A DNA stretch of 64,000 bases from Nonomuraea cypriaca (GCF_015645445.1 NZ_JADOGI010000024.1:1-64000); one strand, 5' to 3'; positions 16,589 to 25,405 are shown, numbered from the stretch's first letter. Notes: generated by a model from the sequence alone, not told the origin. A program made the numbers and translations.

Positions 16589-17110
16589 TCAGGCGGTGGA
16601 GTTCTGGGCGTTCATTTCGGCCTGGCGCCGGACCTGCTGGATCTGCTCGTCCGTGACGCGGAGGTCGCCGAACTGCCGGACCGCCTGGTAGTACGTCCAG
16701 GCGAGGCCGTCACAGGTTGACTTGGAGATTCCCGAGTATCCGGCGCACACCTGCCGCATATCGAAGTAGAACGAGTTGTCGATGCGGTCTTTGTTCGCCG
16801 GGAATTGGCTCACGGCCTTGTAGTTGCGGTAACCGAAATCGTGCCGCCGGCAGGACATCCGGAAATCGAAGCCGAGCGGTTGGTCGGGGCTGCTTGAGCA
16901 CAGGTCGGTGGACCAGTCAAAGCTGTAGTCGGTCCAGGACGCCTGGTTCTGCCAGGCGTTGCGCCAGGAGGTGGCGCTGGGGGCGGTGGGCTGGCTGAAT
17001 CCGGAGAGCGCGGCGACTTTCTGCTCCAGAGTCACCGCATAAGCCGGTAAGGCGAACGCGATGACGCTGAGGACGGCGGGGGTTAGCAGTGCCAGGGAGC
17101 GTCTGATCAT
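16589..17110 (-). CDS. secreted actinobacterial phospholipase A2
   Basis: 173 residues. The signal peptide MIRRSLALLTPAVLSVIAFA ends near LPAYA. The mature part has the catalytic CRRHDFGYRNY motif (His-Asp pair of the prokaryotic PLA2 family, PF09056 type), with FDWSTDLCSSSPD upstream forming the Ca2+ loop and disulfide Cys residues. It hydrolyses the sn-2 ester of phospholipids outside the cell. ATG 17108-17110 is chosen because it gives a proper signal peptide. Single gene, bounded by the GC-rich hairpin. Confidence 0.92.
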   Translation of the reverse strand: MIRRSLALLTPAVLSVIAFALPAYAVTLEQKVAALSGFSQPTAPSATSWRNAWQNQASWTDYSFDWSTDLCSSSPDQPLGFDFRMSCRRHDFGYRNYKAVSQFPANKDRIDNSFYFDMRQVCAGYSGISKSTCDGLAWTYYQAVRQFGDLRVTDEQIQQVRRQAEMNAQNSTA

Positions 17111-17324
17111 GAGAACCTGCTTCTGTTGCCCGGAACCGGATGCCTGTCGCGGCAAGGTTCGCCCGACGTCCTAACGATGAAGCGAAATTCCGGGAAACAC
17201 GGAAGCAGATCTTGCTCAATTTCTCCGGGAGAATTCAAGGAAGACGACTGTTTACATTTAGCCGCCATTCTGTCAATAGCCGTGTCAGTTGGCGGACGGC
17301 CGAGGCCCGGTGGTCACCGGTTGA

Positions 17325-18344
17325 TCACTTTTCGCGGGAGTCCCACGCCGCGAGCACCTGCTGTTCCTTGTCGCCGGAGAGGCCGAACGGCGGGGTGCCG
17401 GGTGCGGTCCGAACTTCGCCGCCCGACCGCAACCATTCCCAGACCTCCCGTACGGACTCGCCGAACGGCCGTGTGCGCAGGCCGGCCGCCTTTGCGGAGG
17501 TGCCGGACACGGCCCGCAAACCGGCGGTGTCCGGCACGTCCGGGATCCACAGCGGGAGCTCGGCCCATGGCTGAACGCCCTGGGAGAACAGGAAACCTTC
17601 GTCCATCCACACGGGCGTGGCGTTCGAACCCGTGGCCTGCACGCAGTTGCCGACGAGCCGGCCCATTGTGGTGTTCGGTCCATCCGGGACGGCGTTGTGG
17701 ATGCCGCCCGCCTGCGCCTCGACCTGGTCCAGCACGAACGCGGACAGGTCGCGCACGTCGATCAGCTGCAGCCCGCGGCCGGGGTCGCCGGGCGCGAGCA
17801 CCCGGCCGCCCTCGGCGGTCCTGGTGAGCCACCACGGCAATTGGCCCAGGTTGTCGTGCGGTCCCACGATGGACCCGGCGCGCGCGATCAGGCAGGCGTC
17901 GGGTCCGTAGGTCTGCTCGACCGCGAGTTCGCACCCGCGTTTGTGGAAGGGCAGCTTCTCGAAGTCGGCCGGGTCGCCCTCCTCGTCCGCCACCCCCGGC
18001 CAGGTCGCGGTCGACTCGTCCACCGAAGCGGTGTTCCAGGTCCGGTAAACGGCCGTGGTCGAGACGAACGCGTAGAAGGGCGCCGACCCGGCCAGTGCCC
18101 GCGCGGTGCGCAGCACGTGGGCCGGCACCACCCCGCCCGGGTCGATGACCGCGTCGAAGACGAGCCCGTCGAGCTGCCGGAGACCCTCGCCGGTGGACCG
18201 GTCGCCGCGAAGCGCCTCGACGCCGTCGACGTCCTTGCCGGTCAGCCCACGGTTGAAGGTCGTGACCTCGTGTCCCCGTCCGAGGGCTTCGCCCACGATC
18301 GTGCGTCCGACGAATGATGTGCCGCCGATGACCAATAACCTCAT
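17325..18344 (-). CDS. NAD-dependent epimerase/dehydratase family protein
   Basis: 339 residues with an N-terminal Rossmann motif LLVIGGTSFVGRTIV and a following FNRG. A VSTTAVYR strand holds a Tyr, but the usual YxxxK pair is replaced by a PFHKRGCELAVE helix, as in atypical extended SDRs that act as isoflavone-reductase or NAD-binding sensor-like proteins. Start ATG 18342-18344 follows AGAAGGGTAGGA. Divergent from the HTH protein at 18427 across inverted repeats, so it is probably its target. Substrate unknown. Confidence 0.85.
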   Translation of the reverse strand: MRLLVIGGTSFVGRTIVGEALGRGHEVTTFNRGLTGKDVDGVEALRGDRSTGEGLRQLDGLVFDAVIDPGGVVPAHVLRTARALAGSAPFYAFVSTTAVYRTWNTASVDESTATWPGVADEEGDPADFEKLPFHKRGCELAVEQTYGPDACLIARAGSIVGPHDNLGQLPWWLTRTAEGGRVLAPGDPGRGLQLIDVRDLSAFVLDQVEAQAGGIHNAVPDGPNTTMGRLVGNCVQATGSNATPVWMDEGFLFSQGVQPWAELPLWIPDVPDTAGLRAVSGTSAKAAGLRTRPFGESVREVWEWLRSGGEVRTAPGTPPFGLSGDKEQQVLAAWDSREK

Positions 18345-18360
18345 GTTCCTACCCTTCTCG

Positions 18361-18413
18361 TTGACAACGGATGTTGTCGCACGTGCTATGGTGGGCGACG
18401 TAAACAAGTGTTG
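18361..18413. promoter_or_regulatory. promoter with GACAAC/GTTGTC inverted repeats
   Basis: TTGACA at 18361 is a good -35 and TATGGT near 18387 a possible -10 (spacing somewhat long). A perfect inverted repeat GACAAC-GGAT-GTTGTC (18363-18378) overlaps the -35, and a second short one, ACAA-GTG-TTGT, follows near 18404-18414. Likely operator for the divergent HTH protein and epimerase. Confidence 0.6.
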
Positions 18414-18426
18414 TCAAGGAGTCGCC

Positions 18427-19266
18427 GTGCGAGGTTTGTCCGACGCGCAACGCGCCGCGTTGACCACCGCCGTTGATCAACTGGCGTGGACAGCGGCCAG
18501 GGAAATGCTGGAGCTCGAACCGGATGCGGGGCCCCGCTCGGACCTGCCGGACGCGGACCTGCGGCAGATGTGGCTGGCCGCGCTGACCTCACTGCTGGCG
18601 ATCCGGGAGAGCGCGGAACAGCTGGCGGCGTCCGCGGCGCTCTCGGCGGCCCAACGCGGTGCCGACTATCCCGCGATCGGTGACGCGGCGGGGATGACCA
18701 GGCAGGGTGCCCGGCGCAAGTGGCCAGGACTCGCCGGACTGGCCGAGGGGCAGCAGCGCAAGCTCAAGTGGTGGAACAGCCGTGGTGACCAGTTCACGGA
18801 GTGCGTCCGGGCCGTGCTGGCCGCGACCGAGGGGCAGCGGGAATCGCCATGGCAGGCAGATCTACGTAAGCGGCTCACTGAGATCGAGAAGGCATCGCCG
18901 GCACAGCGGATCGACGCGTTCGACATGGTAGTGGTGGCCGCGCACGCGGTGGCGCTGCGTTCTCCCACTCCGGCCGACCCCACCGCCGTGCTCGCGATCG
19001 GACTGCTCGCCGCGCTGACCGCGGACGCTTATGCCGCGACGAACACTCATGCATCCCTGATCATCCGCGGAGACATCGCCTGCGGGGCGGACGACTGTCC
19101 CGCCGATCCGGTCGTCGAGCTGCTTCGTCCCGACATCGCTCACGAGGCGGTGCCGGCATGCCACCAGCACGCCGTTGACGCACTCCGGCAGGCGGACAGC
19201 CGCATCGTGGCCGCGTACCAGCAGAACGTGGCGCTGTCGGTGTTCGCCGAGGCGCACGGCGAGTAG
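18427..19266 (+). CDS. putative HTH-containing DNA-binding protein of unknown family
   Basis: 279 residues; GTG 18427 follows AAGGAG at a 5-base spacing, better than the upstream in-frame ATG 18388. The protein is helical. YPAIGDAAGMTRQGARRKWPG (near residue 80) reads as a helix-turn-helix followed by Arg/Lys, like the DNA-binding helix seen in small Streptomyces regulators. The C-terminal half is Ala-rich and includes a Cys pair (IACGADDCPADPV) that could sense redox or bind metal (inference). Divergent from an epimerase-like gene with operator-like repeats between, hence a probable regulator. No named family recognised. Confidence 0.65.
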   Translation: MRGLSDAQRAALTTAVDQLAWTAAREMLELEPDAGPRSDLPDADLRQMWLAALTSLLAIRESAEQLAASAALSAAQRGADYPAIGDAAGMTRQGARRKWPGLAGLAEGQQRKLKWWNSRGDQFTECVRAVLAATEGQRESPWQADLRKRLTEIEKASPAQRIDAFDMVVVAAHAVALRSPTPADPTAVLAIGLLAALTADAYAATNTHASLIIRGDIACGADDCPADPVVELLRPDIAHEAVPACHQHAVDALRQADSRIVAAYQQNVALSVFAEAHGE

Positions 19267-19490
19267 CAGGAACTGTTCGAGGCGGGACGGCTCCGTCCGT
19301 AGGACATCGGGCCGAAGGTCCCTGCCGGAGGGGTCCTTCGGCTCGCGCGTGTCCGCTGCCCCGCCCGATCAGGTACGGCAGCCGCGCCGACCCATGCCTG
19401 GAGCCGAGCGCCCGGCCACCACGAAGCCGTCGGTCCCGACCGCGAACGCGCCGAAGGCGAGGACGGCGGCCTGCGGGGCACTGCCGGGGC

Positions 19491-20147
19491 TTACAGGCCG
19501 TGGATGCGGCGGCCGGTGATCTGGTGGGGGACGATGCGGATGTAGAGCCGGCGATCGCCGCCCGCCCACGGGGTGACGTCGGCCTCGGCCGCCTTGGCGG
19601 CTTCGTCGTCGGGCACGTGGTGGGCGGGACCCTGGACGAGGACGCTCCAGCCCTGCCGCCTGGCCTCGTCGATCCGGTCCACCTCGAAACCGATCTTGAT
19701 CTCCACGCCGGCCACCCCGGTACGCAGATCCCGGTCCATCGGGCCGCCGTGGGCGGTGCGGAAGACGATGGCGCCGTCGTGCAGCTTGTAATTGACGGGC
19801 AGCACCGTCGGGCCGTGCGAGCCGTTGAACGCCACCCGGCCGATGCCGCCCGGGGCGATCAGACGCAGGCACTCCGCGGCGTCGAGGGCTTCCGATGCTG
19901 GGTCGGCCATGGCCGGGCCGGTGCCGGGCGGGTGATCAAGACCGCCACCCAGCAGCTCCTGAACGGTGGTTTCCAGTGCGCCTGCCAGGCGCGCCATCGT
20001 GCCTCTGTCCGGGCTCTCCACGTGGCTTTCCAGGTGCTGGATGTAGCCCGCGGACATGTCCGCGCGGTCGGCGAGCTGCTCAAAGGTGAGGCCAAGCCGC
20101 TGACGGTGGTGGCTGAGGCGGTGTCCGAAGTCGCCGGTTCCTGTCAT
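19491..20147 (-). CDS. XRE helix-turn-helix fused to a pyridoxamine-phosphate-oxidase-like domain
   Basis: 218 residues. Residues 5-65 are an XRE/Cro HTH (LSHHRQRLGLTFEQLADRADMSAGYIQHLESH). Residues 90-218 are a split-barrel flavin/PPOX-like domain (GIGRVAFNGSHGPTVLPVNYKLHDGAIVFRTA, then VEIKIGFEVDRID..RRQGWSVLVQG). Such fusions are common in DosR/Osd-type hypoxia islands, where the barrel may bind flavin or F420 as a redox sensor. ATG 20145-20147 follows GGAGGG. It is divergent from a second PPOX protein, and a DosR-box-like site lies between. Confidence 0.88.
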   Translation of the reverse strand: MTGTGDFGHRLSHHRQRLGLTFEQLADRADMSAGYIQHLESHVESPDRGTMARLAGALETTVQELLGGGLDHPPGTGPAMADPASEALDAAECLRLIAPGGIGRVAFNGSHGPTVLPVNYKLHDGAIVFRTAHGGPMDRDLRTGVAGVEIKIGFEVDRIDEARRQGWSVLVQGPAHHVPDDEAAKAAEADVTPWAGGDRRLYIRIVPHQITGRRIHGL

Positions 20148-20207
20148 GAGCCTGCCCTCCACGGTTACGGTCCGGCCGACGCTACCCACCCGTACCGGCG
20201 CCGGACA

Positions 20208-20221
20208 GGGCCTTTCGACTC
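20208..20221. promoter_or_regulatory. weak DosR-box-like site
   Basis: GGGCCTTTCGACTC resembles the mycobacterial DosR core GGGACTWWAGTCCC in its left half and centre but diverges on the right. It lies between the two divergent PPOX genes, 47 bp upstream of the start at 20268, a suitable place for an activator. Weak by itself; supported by the better site at 24245. Confidence 0.4.
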
Positions 20222-20267
20222 TATTGCCGGTTCCGTTCGTGGACCAGGCTGTTTACGGTGATGTTGC

Positions 20268-20708
20268 GTGACGACAGGCGGTCCGGCGATGAACGGCCGT
20301 AACCTCAAGGAACTATCAGCAGCCGACGCTCTGCGGCGGCTGGCCAGTGTGCCGCTCGGACGCGTCGTGTTCACCCGGCATGCCCTCCCGGCCGTACGGC
20401 CGGTGAACCATATCGTCGCCGACGGCCAGATCGTCATCCGCTCCAGCACGGGAACCATTCTCAGCGCGGAGGTGGCGGCCCTGGAGGCCGTGGTGGCCTT
20501 CGAGGTGGACGAGCTGGACGCCGAGGAGCGCCTCGGCTGGAGCGTAGTCGTCACCGGCGTCGCCCAGCTCGTGCAGGATCCCGAGGAGGCGGCGCGATTC
20601 AAGTCCCTTCTCCGGCCCTGGGTGGCGGCGGAGATGGAGCAGGTGATCCGAATCCGCCCGGAGATCATCACGGGCTTCGAACTGGTCCCCGCCGCCGTTC
20701 CCGGGTGA
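20268..20708 (+). CDS. pyridoxamine-phosphate-oxidase-like flavin/F420-binding protein
   Basis: 146 residues. The split-barrel core reads RLASVPLGRVVFTRHALPAVRPVNHIVADGQIVIRSS...VVAFEVDELDAEERLGWSVVVTG, the same pattern as the C-terminal domain of the divergent XRE fusion. These proteins bind flavins, F420 or heme and cluster with universal stress proteins and DevS-like kinases. Start GTG 20268; in-frame ATG 20289 is an alternative. The DevS-like kinase follows 61 bp downstream in the same direction and may be co-transcribed. Confidence 0.88.
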   Translation: MTTGGPAMNGRNLKELSAADALRRLASVPLGRVVFTRHALPAVRPVNHIVADGQIVIRSSTGTILSAEVAALEAVVAFEVDELDAEERLGWSVVVTGVAQLVQDPEEAARFKSLLRPWVAAEMEQVIRIRPEIITGFELVPAAVPG

Positions 20709-20769
20709 CCGCACCTACCCTTGAGAGGGTGCGTATGCGTAGTTCCGCCCGGATGCGACACTGATCGAT

Positions 20770-22461
20770 ATGGAGAGCGAGCACCGTCCGTTGCTGCCGC
20801 AGATGCGGCTTGATGACCTGCTGGCCGAGTTGCAGGTGCGGCTCAACGCCGTGCTCTCCACGCGGGATCGGGTGCACGCACTGCTCGAAGCCGTCGTGTC
20901 GGTGGGCAGCGACCTCGACCTCGAAACGGTGTTGCGCAGGATCGTGGAGACGGCGACCAAGCTGGTGGATGCCAGTTACGGGGCGCTCGGCGTGGTGGGG
21001 CAGGAGAACACGCTCATCCAGTTCATCCCGGTCGGGCTGAGCGAGGAGGAGATCGCCAGGATCGAGCACTGGCCGCACGGTCTCGGCCTGCTCGGCCTGC
21101 TGATCAAGGATGCCCGGCCGCTGCGGCTGAGCCGGATCTCCGACCATCCCGAGTCGTACGGTTTCCCGCCGGGACATCCGCCGATGGGCACCTTCCTGGG
21201 CGTCCCTGTGCGGGTACGTGATGAGGTGTTCGGCAACCTCTACCTGACGGAGAAGCGCGGCGGCGGGGAGTTCGACGAGGAGGATGAGGCGATCGTCATC
21301 GCGCTGGCCACCGCCGCCGGCGTCGCCGTCGAGAACGCCCGCCTGTACGCGGAGTCACGCCGGCGTGAGACGTGGCTGCAGGCGTCGTCGGAGGTGACCA
21401 CGAGTCTGCTGTCCGGCTCCGACCCCGGTCAGGTGCTGACCGTGGTGGCCTCCCGCGCCTGCCGGATGAGCGACGCGGACCTGGTGCAGGTGCTGCTGCC
21501 GGAGTCGTCGAGGCAGTCGCTGATCGCGGAGGTCGTGGAGGGCGAGGGCGCAGGGGAACTGCTGGGCACCGCCTGCGAGGTGGCGGCCACGCTCGCGGGT
21601 GACGTGTTCACCCGGGGTGAGCCGAGGTCGGAGGACCTGCGGAGCGTCCCACATCCTGGCTCGCCGCTGTCGGCTTTGGGTTACGGGCCGGGGCTCATGG
21701 TGCCGCTGGGCGCCGCGCCGGGCGTGCGCGGGGTGCTCGTGCTGGCCAGGAGGAGCGGGCGGCCGCCGTTCAGCGGCGCGGACCGGCAGATGCTGCACGC
21801 GTACGCCGGTCAGGCGGCGATCGCGCTGGAGCTGGCCGAGGCGCGCAGGGACGCCGAGCGGCTCGGCCTGCTGGAGGATCGGGACAGGATCGCCAAGGAT
21901 CTGCACGACGTGGTGATCCAGCGCCTGTTCGCGACCGCGATGACGTTGATGAGCACGGTCCGGCTGGTGGATCGGCCGGAGGCGGCCAAGCGGCTCCAGC
22001 ACGCCATCGACGAGCTGGACGAGACGATCCGGCAGATCCGTTCGTCCATCTTCGCCCTGCAGGTGTCCTCTGAGGAGGCCGAGTCGAGCCTGCGCGGGCA
22101 GATCGTCGACCTGGTGGAGGGCGCCGGTTCCCATCTGGGCTTCATGCCGGGCCTGCGGATGGAAGGGCAGCTCGACACGCTGGTGACCGAGCCCGTCGCC
22201 GAGCACCTGCTGGCCGTCCTGCGCGAGGCCCTGTCCAACGTGGTACGCCACTCCCACGCCTCGCGTGCCGACGTCTCCGTCGAGGTCTCGGCTGACGCGC
22301 TCACCCTGCTGGTCGCGGACAACGGCGTCGGCCTGGGGGAGGCCGGACGCCGCAGCGGCCTGCGCAACATCGAGGAACGGGCCGCCCGCCTGGGCGGCAC
22401 CGCGCGACTCGACGACCCCGACGGGGGAGGAACCCGGCTGTGCTGGACGGCCCCCCTCTGA
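20770..22461 (+). CDS. DevS/DosS-like two-GAF sensor histidine kinase
   Basis: 563 residues. GAF-A (about 45-205) contains GFPPGHPPMGTFLGVPVRVRDEVFGNLYLTEK; His136 lies where DevS/DosS carry the heme-ligating His. GAF-B spans about 215-365. The HisKA_3 dimerisation box is DRDRIAKDLHDVVIQRLFA with phospho-acceptor His379, and the HATPase has EALSNVVRHSHAS and DNGVGLGE. In mycobacteria this kinase senses O2/NO/CO through heme and phosphorylates DosR. No response regulator is adjacent, so the partner is elsewhere or lost. Downstream CBS-BON remnants and DosR-like sites fit a hypoxia role. Confidence 0.92.
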   Translation: MESEHRPLLPQMRLDDLLAELQVRLNAVLSTRDRVHALLEAVVSVGSDLDLETVLRRIVETATKLVDASYGALGVVGQENTLIQFIPVGLSEEEIARIEHWPHGLGLLGLLIKDARPLRLSRISDHPESYGFPPGHPPMGTFLGVPVRVRDEVFGNLYLTEKRGGGEFDEEDEAIVIALATAAGVAVENARLYAESRRRETWLQASSEVTTSLLSGSDPGQVLTVVASRACRMSDADLVQVLLPESSRQSLIAEVVEGEGAGELLGTACEVAATLAGDVFTRGEPRSEDLRSVPHPGSPLSALGYGPGLMVPLGAAPGVRGVLVLARRSGRPPFSGADRQMLHAYAGQAAIALELAEARRDAERLGLLEDRDRIAKDLHDVVIQRLFATAMTLMSTVRLVDRPEAAKRLQHAIDELDETIRQIRSSIFALQVSSEEAESSLRGQIVDLVEGAGSHLGFMPGLRMEGQLDTLVTEPVAEHLLAVLREALSNVVRHSHASRADVSVEVSADALTLLVADNGVGLGEAGRRSGLRNIEERAARLGGTARLDDPDGGGTRLCWTAPL

Positions 22462-22524
22462 GCTGAGTTCCACCCCTCGGGGCGCAGGACCGGTGACAAG
22501 CAGGACCGTGTTACCCCACGGCTC

Positions 22525-22700
22525 GTGCCGCATCCGTCAGCGGCGGCGTTGGCCACCGACGGCGGGCACGGCTTCGTGCTCGTGCTGCACGGCGGGGGAT
22601 ACGTAGGCCGCAGCGATCACGAGGGCCCCGACGTGACGGCGTTCCTGGCCGAGCACGGGATCCCTGCCGGACTGGAACGCCGGCCGATCGAGGACCTTGG
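22525..22700 (+). pseudogene. N-terminal fragment of an alpha/beta hydrolase
   Basis: The frame encodes GGHGFVLVLHGGGYVGRSDHEGPDVTAFLAEHGIPA, the HGGGY oxyanion motif of esterase/lipase-type hydrolases followed by the DHE..V...L...GI helix. After about 60 codons it merges with the CBS-BON fragment in another frame, so the catalytic Ser, Asp and His are absent. Confidence 0.55.
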
Positions 22701-22709
22701 ACCTCGGCA

Positions 22710-23009
22710 CTCGGGACGTACACGGTCACCGGGCGCATCGTCGGCACCCTGCACCAGCGTGACGTGCTGCGCGTCTTCACCCGTCCGGCCGCGGAGCCGG
22801 AAGCGGACGTCAACGCCGTGCTTCCCGACTCCGGGGCCGTCTCCTTCGAGATCGGCCAGGGCGTGGTGAAGCTGAGCGGCCGCGTGCCGTGGAGGTCCCA
22901 GGCCATCGCGATGACCGAGGCGGTACGCGCCATCGAAGGCGTCATCGACGTGACCTGCGAGGTGGCCGCAGACGAGGACGACCTCGTCATCGTTCCCCCG
23001 CTGATGTAG
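22710..23009 (+). pseudogene. C-terminal fragment of a CBS-BON protein
   Basis: GTYTVTGRIVGTLHQRDVLRVFTRP is the end of a second CBS domain (V.G...RRD.L..F). The remaining 70 residues form a BON domain (VSFEIGQGVVKLSGRV....A..MTEAVRAIEGVIDVTCEV). Full-length CBS-BON proteins of about 210-230 residues are typical members of DosR/Osd hypoxia islands. The N-terminal CBS repeat is replaced by the hydrolase fragment, so a deletion joined the two. GTG 22764 could still start an isolated BON domain of 81 residues. Confidence 0.7.
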
Positions 23010-24033
23010 GAGGCGATGGTGACCCGCTGCGGCGCAAGGGTTGGCGCTGGGCCCAGGTGGCCCAGCGCCAGAGCCATTCCAGGGGCCCCTGTCGGTGGCG
23101 GCGCAGCCAGAGGGTGGACACCAGCCACTGGGGGACGAGGATGGCCGCGGCGATCAGCGGCACCGTCCCCTCGGACCAGCCGTCCGGCGAACCGCCGATG
23201 AGGCGGGCGGCCACCAGGACGAGGATCGTGGCGGACAGGTAGTTGCTCAGCGCCATTCGGCCCAGCGGCACGAAGACCCCCTGGAGCACCGGCCGGAGCG
23301 GCGTTCTGAGCAGGAGCAGCAGGGCACAGACGTACGCACCCGCCGTCAGCAGTCCGGCGAGGGCGAACCAGGAGGTGCGATCGTCCGCCTGCAGCCAGGT
23401 GGCCGGCACCGCCCCCGCCGCGAAGACCAGGACCAGCACGGCCGGGACGCGGGCCGAACGCTCGATCCGGTCGATCACGCCGTACCGGGTCAGCGCCGAA
23501 CCCAGCAGGAACAGTCCGGGCACCAGCGTCACGCCGTTGCTGCCGAGGATCGGCGGCACCACGACGAGGACCGCGGCGAGCCCCGCGACGGCCGGGCGTG
23601 GCAGCCAGGTCGAGGGCAGCAGCACCAGCAGGCCGACGACGGCGTAGATGGTCAGGATGTCGCCCCGCCACAGCAGGAACATGTGGGCCAGGCCGATGGC
23701 GAGCAGCACCAGGAGCCTGCGTAGCAGGAGCAGTCGCGGGCGGGCGGCACGGTGTTCGGCGGAGCTCAGCAGCAGCGAGAAACCGATGCCGAACAGCACG
23801 GAGAAGATCGGGAAGAAGCGCTGGTCGACGAACAGCCCCAGCCAGGCGTCCCCCTGACCCGCCGTCACCACGGGCCGCGTGGCGGATTCGGTGTGGAGCA
23901 TGTGGGCGATCGGCTTGACGTTGGCCAGCAGGATTCCGCACAGGGCGAACCCGCGCAGCACGTCGAGCGCGGCGATACGCGGCCGGCCGGAGACAACCGC
24001 AGCCGGCGCAGGGGGAAGCGTTTCCGGTGACAT
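22987..24033 (-). CDS. DUF418-family membrane protein
   Basis: 348 residues with about eight to nine hydrophobic segments. The N-terminus [21 protein letters not shown] is the diagnostic start of the DUF418/YeiB family, and the C-terminal part has [14 protein letters not shown], the G..ALS.YL motif. The role is unknown, possibly transport or acyl transfer. ATG 24031-24033. Its last 23 bp run into the CBS-BON fragment on the other strand. A GGGACC-N9-GGTCCC repeat lies right at its start codon. Confidence 0.88.
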   Translation of the reverse strand: MSPETLPPAPAAVVSGRPRIAALDVLRGFALCGILLANVKPIAHMLHTESATRPVVTAGQGDAWLGLFVDQRFFPIFSVLFGIGFSLLLSSAEHRAARPRLLLLRRLLVLLAIGLAHMFLLWRGDILTIYAVVGLLVLLPSTWLPRPAVAGLAAVLVVVPPILGSNGVTLVPGLFLLGSALTRYGVIDRIERSARVPAVLVLVFAAGAVPATWLQADDRTSWFALAGLLTAGAYVCALLLLLRTPLRPVLQGVFVPLGRMALSNYLSATILVLVAARLIGGSPDGWSEGTVPLIAAAILVPQWLVSTLWLRRHRQGPLEWLWRWATWAQRQPLRRSGSPSPPTSAGER

Positions 24034-24436
24034 GGGACCCCATCCTGCGGTCCCCGGTTCCGGGGCCGGATCGGTCGAAAGAAGTGTTCGCGGCAGCCCG
24101 GACCGTACTTCCGGCCAACTCGGCCGCCGTCAGCCGATCATCCGGCGCAGCCCCTATCCGCAGAGGTGCGCACGGCCACCCGCCCACCTCCGGACCTGAG
24201 GTGGGCCACGTCTCGGGTCTGATCGTCCATCGGACCTGTGAGTGGGGACTTTGGTCCCTGCCGCGGAAGGGGTGATGAGCCCGAGGCTTGGAGCCATGCC
24301 CGTCCTGTTCATCGGCGTGGCCGGGCAGACCTCGCTGCCGATGCCGCTGGCGGGCGGGTTCTTCCTGGGATCTTCACCGCGAGGGTTTCCTGCCCGTCCA
24401 GCTGGGCACCGGCGAGGTCTGACGTGAGCCGGCGAG
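24034..24436. other. 403-bp intergenic region with a DosR-like box
   Basis: No convincing gene is present; a 42-codon frame from ATG 24297 has no recognisable product. The region serves as upstream DNA of the DUF418 gene and holds the palindromic site at 24245-24258, orphaned from any intact gene. Confidence 0.55.
24245..24258. promoter_or_regulatory. DosR-box-like palindrome
   Basis: GGGACTTTGGTCCC differs from the mycobacterial DosR core consensus GGGACTWWAGTCCC at one base and is self-complementary in its five outer pairs. It lies about 40-50 bp before a tiny frame at 24297 (+) and 210 bp from the DUF418 start. Its original target gene may have been deleted. Confidence 0.6.
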
Positions 24437-25369
24437 TCAGCGGAACCCATCGGTTGCAGCGATCACCCGCTCCATCATGGTGGTCCCGCCATGCCCCTCG
24501 TCGACCACCGCAAGCTCGCTGCCGGGCCAGTTCTTGTGCAGCTCCCAAGCGGTCTCCAGGGGCCCGCTCACGTCGAGCTTGCCGTGCACCAGCACCCCGG
24601 GGACGCCCTCCAGCAGATGAGCCTGCTCCACCAAGTCGCCTTCGTCCGGCAGGAAGCAGTCGTTGGCCCAGTAGTGAGTGACCAGCCGCGCGAACGTCAT
24701 GCGGAAGGCGGGATCTTCGAAGCGCGGGTTCGGCCGATACTGAGGGTCGAGGCTCACGTGCGTGTCCTCCCAGTCGCACCAGTCGCGGGCGGCCTGCTCA
24801 CGGGTCCGGGGATCGGCCAGGAGCCGGGCGTAGGCCGCGGGCAGGCTCCCGTCACGGTCCCGCATGGGTACGGCGTCGCGGAAGCGCTCCCACTCCCGCG
24901 GGAAGATCCGCCCGACGTCACGTGTGATCCACTCGATCTCCTTGCGGCGGCCCGTGGTGACCGCGAAGAGGATCAGCTCGCTCACCCGCTCCCGGTGCTG
25001 CCGCGCGTAGGCCAGGCTCAGGGTCGAACCCCACGAGACCCCCAGGAGCTGCCACTGCTCGATGCTCAGATGCGCGCGCAGCAGCTCCATGTCGGCGATG
25101 AGGTGCTGGGTGGTGTTGACCGACAGGTCGGTCTCCAGCAGCCCGGCGTCCGGCGTGCTGCGACCGCACCCTCGCTGATGGAACAGAACGATCCGGTACG
25201 CCTCGGGGTCGTGGTAGCGCCGCCAGTTCGCCGAGGCCGCACCCCCTGGACCGCCGTGCACGATCATCGCCGGCTTGCCCGCCGGGTCGCCGCTGACCTC
25301 CCAGTAGACCTGGTTGCCGTCGCCTACGTCGAGCATGCCCTGGTCGTATGGCTCAATCGGGGAATACAT
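24437..25369 (-). CDS. prolyl aminopeptidase (proline iminopeptidase)
   Basis: 310 residues of the S33 family. HGGPGG (residues 41-46) is the oxyanion motif, VLFHQRGCGRSTPD the next signature, and LGVSWGSTLSLAYA carries the nucleophile Ser. The acid is in HGKLDVSGP and the catalytic His in DEGHGG. The protein is cytoplasmic, without a signal peptide, and releases N-terminal proline from peptides. ATG 25367-25369 is chosen over an upstream TTG. A single gene. Confidence 0.93.
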   Translation of the reverse strand: MYSPIEPYDQGMLDVGDGNQVYWEVSGDPAGKPAMIVHGGPGGAASANWRRYHDPEAYRIVLFHQRGCGRSTPDAGLLETDLSVNTTQHLIADMELLRAHLSIEQWQLLGVSWGSTLSLAYARQHRERVSELILFAVTTGRRKEIEWITRDVGRIFPREWERFRDAVPMRDRDGSLPAAYARLLADPRTREQAARDWCDWEDTHVSLDPQYRPNPRFEDPAFRMTFARLVTHYWANDCFLPDEGDLVEQAHLLEGVPGVLVHGKLDVSGPLETAWELHKNWPGSELAVVDEGHGGTTMMERVIAATDGFR

Positions 25370-25405
25370 GCCCGTCAAGGTAGCGTCCCGATCCTGACAG
25401 CAGGA

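Noticed and set aside
24034..24056. GGGACC...GGTCCC as a third DosR-like site
   Set aside because: The 9-base spacing is wrong for the DosR core and it overlaps the DUF418 start codon region.
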